A DNA stretch of 64,000 nt, taken from NCBI RefSeq assembly GCF_900110245.1, contig NZ_FOCZ01000001.1, forward strand, positions 434,001 through 498,000, written 5' to 3'. Position 1 is the first letter of the stretch. Each line of letters begins with the position of its first letter. Source of the stretch: Niastella yeongjuensis. Its GTDB lineage: Bacteria; Bacteroidota; Bacteroidia; Chitinophagales; Chitinophagaceae. The position numbers were made by a program, and so were the translations under genes. Positions 60,720 to 64,000 of the stretch are shown one piece after another. The notes beneath the pieces are model-generated. The model had not been told where the DNA came from and did no database searches. It worked only from the letters and a program-made list of their open reading frames with translations.

Positions 60720-61248
60720 AACCGATTAATTTTCGCAAAAGTAACGCACGATCACCACACCGATGGGGTATTATTCCTTTCAGTTTCATGTTTTATGATA
60801 TATTATCCCCGCCTTTTAACCATTTCAATGATCTTTTTGCCAAAAAAGAAATTACAGTTACCGGCTTCATCAATGGATTTTCTTACTGTGATGTATGTAT
60901 AATCTGATGGTGAAGCAAACGTGCGATAAACAACATGTGTTGTTATCACTCAACATACCGCATCTTATACAACCCGCTGCCAATGCATGTTTCAGCTGAT
61001 GTAAAAAATCAAATCATGCATGCGTATATCATCGACGAAGTATAAAATCATGTTCAACATTGCACTTAACGATGAAATAAGCCATCGCTTTTCCCCATAA
61101 CATAAAAAAAATGTGAATAAAATTTATTCGAATATTTTTTTAGATAGAAAAAATTATTTTTAATATTGTGGAGGGAAATTTATTTCCCGGTACTTACTAA
61201 CCCATCCATATAATAAATCTCCCGGTTCACCGGGAGATTTTCATTTGT
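60720..61248. other. AT-rich spacer with a structured rluE leader
   Basis: About 530 bases without a supported gene between lpxD (minus) and rluE (plus). It contains the lpxD -7 box (60736-60743) and an inverted repeat GAATAAA-A-TTTATTC (near 61115-61129). The last 80 bases hold two hairpins, 61173-61188 and 61215-61240, directly before the rluE start. The rest shows nothing I can name. Confidence 0.6.
61215..61240 (+). terminator. Terminator-like hairpin just before the rluE start codon
   Basis: AAATCTCCCGG (61215-61225) pairs perfectly with CCGGGAGATTT (61230-61240), with a TTCA loop, followed by TCATTTG. It ends eight bases before ATG 61249. CCCGGT at 61186-61191 could instead pair with ACCGGG at 61229-61234, an attenuator-like choice. 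Confidence 0.6.
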
Positions 61249-61833
61249 ATGCATCGCTACTTTATCATTTACAAACCATACCAGGTATTATCACAGTTTA
61301 CTTCCGAAGAAGGTAAACACACATTGAAAACATTCTTTACAGTGCCTGCAGATGTATATGCAGTAGGCCGGTTGGATTATGACAGTGAAGGAATATTGAT
61401 ACTTACCAACGATACCTCATTAAATAATCGCCTGTTAAATCCTTCCTTCGCACACGAACGGGAATATTGGGTGCAGGTCGATGGCGATATTCATGATAAA
61501 GCAATACAACAATTACAATCGGGCGTTACAATAACCATCAACGGGTCAAAATACCGCACCCTGCCATGTAAAGCAACGCGTTTTGCCCACACACCGCCAG
61601 TACCCGAACGCAATCCACCCATTCGTTATCGAAAAGAGATCCCAACCAGTTGGGTTAAATTGATTTTAACAGAAGGAAAGAACCGCCAGGTTCGAAAAAT
61701 GACTGCCCAAACCGGCTTCCCTACCCTTCGGTTGATCCGTTATCGTATTGGTGGCATCACTTTAGATGGTTTATTACCCGGTGAAATGCGTGAAATGAAT
61801 AAAAATGACATCTATACCCGTCTTTTTGGGTGA
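61249..61833 (+). CDS. rluE: 23S rRNA pseudouridine synthase RluE
   Basis: A 194-residue pseudouridine synthase of the RsuA family without an S4 domain, as is typical for RluE. VGRLDYDSEGILILTND contains the catalytic Asp43; KNRQVRKMTAQTGFPTLRLIRYRIGG is the conserved C-terminal region. It modifies U2457 of 23S rRNA in E. coli. The start is directly downstream of a hairpin that may control expression. Confidence 0.88.
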   Translation: MHRYFIIYKPYQVLSQFTSEEGKHTLKTFFTVPADVYAVGRLDYDSEGILILTNDTSLNNRLLNPSFAHEREYWVQVDGDIHDKAIQQLQSGVTITINGSKYRTLPCKATRFAHTPPVPERNPPIRYRKEIPTSWVKLILTEGKNRQVRKMTAQTGFPTLRLIRYRIGGITLDGLLPGEMREMNKNDIYTRLFG

Positions 61834-61867
61834 GTTGCCAATTTATAACAGCGGAACCTTGACCTTG

Positions 61868-61893
61868 CCCGCCATAGCTTTAGCGAAGGCGGG
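61868..61893. repeat. Intergenic CCCGCC...GGCGGG element, copy 2
   Basis: CCCGCC (61868-61873) and GGCGGG (61888-61893) enclose ATAGCTTTAGCGAA; the right half matches copy 1 at 922-939 in 17 of 18 bases. A CTGCC word follows. Confidence 0.6.
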
Positions 61894-61938
61894 TGCCTTC
61901 TGCCTTTATTTCATTACCTTGCTAAAAAAAGGTACGTT

Positions 61939-62814
61939 ATGTTGAAATCAATGACCGGCTTTGGAAGAAGTGAACAAACCGTGGGAGATAAAACCTTCCT
62001 GGTAGATATTAAATCACTGAATGGAAAACAATTTGAACTGTCGCTAAAGATCCCGGCTTTCCTGAAGCCCTTTGAGTTTGATATCCGAACGTTGTTATCT
62101 AAAAAACTCGGAAGAGGTACCATTGATTGTACCATCAGCCTTAAAGAAAGCGGCGCCGCCAAACCCGTAAGCATAAATACCGACCTGGCTAAAGCCTATT
62201 ATCAACCCATTGCCGAATTATCAAAGGCATTGAACCTCGATCCCTCCCATATCTTAAGCACCCTTATTAAACTGCCCGAGGTGATCACTCCTACCGGTGA
62301 TACCCTAACCGATGATGAATGGGCGCAATTTGAAAAAGTAATTGAAGCCGCTATGGCCAATCTTACCACGCACCGCCTGGAAGAAGGTAAAATAATGGAA
62401 GCTGACCTGTTATTACGCATAACCAATATTCAAAAACAACAGGAGATCATCGCTACCCTGGAACCTTTACGTAAAACAAAGATCAGGGAAGGGTTAACCA
62501 AGGTGTTGGAAGAAAATGTGGGGAAAGAAAACTACGATCCCAACCGCCTGGAACAGGAGTTGATCTATTATATTGAAAAAATAGATGTTAGTGAAGAACA
62601 GGTTCGCCTTACCACCCATTGCGAATATTTTAAAGCCATTCTGAATGAACCAGAAGAAGGAAAAGGTAAAAAACTGTCGTTTGTACTGCAGGAAATAGGC
62701 CGTGAAATAAACACCACCGGCGCCAAAGCCTACGATTCTTCCATTCAGAAATGTGTAGTACTGATGAAAGACGAGTTGGAAAAAGCAAAAGAACAGGTGT
62801 TGAACGTATTGTAA
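61939..62814 (+). CDS. YicC family endoribonuclease-like protein
   Basis: A 291-residue YicC/YloC protein. It starts MLKSMTGFGRSEQ, the family mark, and ends with FVLQEIGREINTTGAKAYDSSIQKCVVLMKDELEKAKEQ (in parts), the DUF1732 domain. E. coli YicC is an RNase that affects sRNA stability. It lies before gldH; a GC-rich hairpin lies between them. Confidence 0.9.
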   Translation: MLKSMTGFGRSEQTVGDKTFLVDIKSLNGKQFELSLKIPAFLKPFEFDIRTLLSKKLGRGTIDCTISLKESGAAKPVSINTDLAKAYYQPIAELSKALNLDPSHILSTLIKLPEVITPTGDTLTDDEWAQFEKVIEAAMANLTTHRLEEGKIMEADLLLRITNIQKQQEIIATLEPLRKTKIREGLTKVLEENVGKENYDPNRLEQELIYYIEKIDVSEEQVRLTTHCEYFKAILNEPEEGKGKKLSFVLQEIGREINTTGAKAYDSSIQKCVVLMKDELEKAKEQVLNVL

Positions 62815-62824
62815 AAGTTACCGG

Positions 62825-62854
62825 TTACCGGTTATCCCGCAAAACGGGTAACCG
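62825..62854 (+). terminator. GC-rich hairpin between yicC and gldH
   Basis: CCGGTTATCCCG pairs with CGGGTAACCGG with a bulged T, after tandem TTACCGG words. There is no T-run, so termination is uncertain; it may be a repeat like the one after eno. Confidence 0.4.
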
Positions 62855-62899
62855 GCAACTGGAAACCTGTATCTGCTTATCTTTACAAAAATTTTTCGC

Positions 62900-63394
62900 T
62901 TGAAAAAAAGGATCGTTACCTATAGTTCGTACCTCCTGCTTCTTACTTCCTGCTTCCTGCTCCCCGCTTGTGGCAAAGTAGATGTTTTTGAAAGGAATGC
63001 CACCATACCCCAGCAGTCCTGGAGCAGTAATTTTAAGCCTGAAATTGCCTTCAAAATAAACCCCGAAGACACATTAAACCGCTATAATATTTTTATTGTT
63101 ATCCGGCATACAGATGCTTACCGCTATAAAAACATCTGGATCAACGTACATACCGAATCACCCGGTGGTGTTGTAAATAACCAGCCCCTTAACCTGCAGC
63201 TGGCTACCGATAACAAAGGCTGGCTGGGCAGTGGTATGGATGATATCTTTGAACACCGTATTCAAATTACATCGCCGCAAAATCCCGAACGGTTAAGCGC
63301 AGGTACTTATCGCTTTAAACTCGAAAACATTATGCGGGAAGACCCCTTGAAGAACGTAATGAATGTTGGTATCCGGCTCGAAAAAGCAAAATAG
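62900..63394 (+). CDS. gldH: Gliding motility lipoprotein GldH
   Basis: A 164-residue lipoprotein. The signal peptide ends in FLLPAC with lipidated Cys24. The body has YNIFIVIRHTDAYRYKNIWINVHT and GLGSGMDDIFEHRIQI-like segments of the GldH family. GldH is needed for gliding in Flavobacterium and belongs to the outer-membrane-associated Gld group. It starts with TTG (62900); no ATG is near. The codons for the signal peptide contain TTCTTACTTCCTGC, also in the hairpin at 41266-41315. A near -7 element (TATCTTTA) is at 62878-62885. Confidence 0.88.
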   Translation: MKKRIVTYSSYLLLLTSCFLLPACGKVDVFERNATIPQQSWSSNFKPEIAFKINPEDTLNRYNIFIVIRHTDAYRYKNIWINVHTESPGGVVNNQPLNLQLATDNKGWLGSGMDDIFEHRIQITSPQNPERLSAGTYRFKLENIMREDPLKNVMNVGIRLEKAK

Positions 63395-63413
63395 GTATTC
63401 ATAAGTTGGCCCC

Positions 63414-64000
63414 ATGGACGTATTTACCAAAAAGCGATTGGCTGCTGCCAGTATTGTATACTGGTTGCTGCTGGGTTACATAGTAGTAGCACTGGTATGG
63501 TGGTTTATTGCCCTGCAACGGCAAAATCACCAGATGATCAGTTATAAGATGAGTGAACTGAAAATGGATGATCCCACCTTTCAGGCCAAATACCAGTTAC
63601 TGGTTCAGGAAAAACACATCAAAGAAATACGCAACATTGGCGAAGGATCAATTTTTCTGGCTGTTATATTAATCGCCTCCATTTTTGTTTACCAGGCCGT
63701 ACGCCGCCAGATCCGCTTACAAAACCAGCAGGAAAACTTTATGATGGCCATAACGCATGAGTTAAAAACACCCATCGCTATTGCCAAGCTGAACCTCGAA
63801 ACCCTGCTTAAATATTCCCTGCCCGAAGAAAAGAAACAAAAAATGCTGCAGGCCACCCTGCAGGAAACCAACCGGCTGAATACCCTGGCCAGTAACATTT
63901 TGGTAAGTTCGCAACTCGAAGGAGGCCGCTACCGCATTTCAAAAGAAGAACTGGACCTTTCAGACCTGGTAAAAACTACCTATAACGACTTCCTCAACCG
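63414..64000 (+). CDS. Sensor histidine kinase, N-terminal part (cut by window end)
   Basis: At least 195 residues, running off the right edge. A TM helix (about 12-34), a short periplasmic part, a second TM helix (about 80-95) and a HisKA dimerisation domain with His115 in AITHELKTPIAIAK. The ATPase domain lies beyond the window, as does any response regulator. It starts 19 bases after gldH and may be co-transcribed with it. Confidence 0.88.
   Translation, partial: MDVFTKKRLAAASIVYWLLLGYIVVALVWWFIALQRQNHQMISYKMSELKMDDPTFQAKYQLLVQEKHIKEIRNIGEGSIFLAVILIASIFVYQAVRRQIRLQNQQENFMMAITHELKTPIAIAKLNLETLLKYSLPEEKKQKMLQATLQETNRLNTLASNILVSSQLEGGRYRISKEELDLSDLVKTTYNDFLN

Overview
The window reads as a chromosomal segment of a Bacteroidota bacterium, most likely family Chitinophagaceae (a Niastella- or Chitinophaga-like genome; the genus is a guess). 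The supporting signs are a SusD-type lipoprotein, the gliding genes gldA and gldH, ECF sigma/anti-sigma loci coupled to outer-membrane barrels, a Reg_prop/Y_Y_Y sensor kinase, an orphan KorA, frequent TTG starts, and promoters of the Bacteroidota type (TAnnTTTG at -7). I found no tRNA, rRNA, CRISPR array, transposase, integrase or prophage gene. The region looks like stable core chromosome with dense, short operons.

Layout. 1-7 kb: the 3' end of nadB, a MurU-like nucleotidyltransferase, a YncE-propeller phosphoesterase, an AmgK-like kinase fused to a RapZ C-terminal domain, an LpxL-type acyltransferase and an orphan LuxR-type regulator. 7-12.4 kb: an MBL/rhodanese sulfur enzyme with an ArsR-type regulator, tsaB, a degenerate 3-hydroxyacyl-CoA dehydrogenase, ridA and kbl. 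12.5-16.2 kb: a small membrane protein, an ECF sigma/anti-sigma/barrel operon and an L,D-transpeptidase. 16.2-23 kb: a possible non-coding transcript, a FAS1-SusD fusion lipoprotein, acs, and a divergent MHS-type transporter. 23-30.5 kb: a SulP transporter with a beta carbonic anhydrase, gldA, a DUF4259 protein, eno, a DivIC/FtsB-like protein and nth. 30.6-37.5 kb: the most striking locus, a four-gene operon. 37.6-46.5 kb: korA, a polysaccharide deacetylase, a DinB protein, a GH3/beta-lactamase fusion and mutL. 46.5-54.6 kb: a second ECF sigma locus with a fused TM-linker-barrel protein, dacB, an arginase-fold protein, pheS, hbd and an SDR. 54.7-64 kb: a CarboxypepD_reg-like protein, a LytS/LytTR-type two-component pair, an lpxD-like gene, rluE, yicC, gldH and the start of a histidine kinase.

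The most exciting system is at 30664-37543. Four genes are coupled by overlaps or gaps of 10 bp or less. They encode a SdiA-regulated-type secreted lipoprotein; a 1216-aa fusion of a metallophosphoesterase, a Fam20/HipA-like atypical kinase segment and an Omp85-type barrel; an HD phosphohydrolase fused to a PycTM-like (former DUF5706) membrane domain; and a four-TM class III nucleotidyl cyclase whose two base-specificity positions are non-canonical. The cyclase plus PycTM-like pair recalls Pycsar anti-phage signalling. Here it is membrane-bound, carries its own putative phosphodiesterase, and is tied to an outer-membrane module. It could be an envelope-spanning cyclic-nucleotide pathway, for defence or for housekeeping.

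Other themes are peptidoglycan turnover (MurU-like, AmgK-RapZ fusion, NagZ-type GH3/beta-lactamase, PBP4, L,D-transpeptidase), cell-surface lipid A synthesis, and an unusual load of short word-like intergenic repeats. Some of these repeats form the ends or signal peptides of genes (9940, 50349 and 62900).
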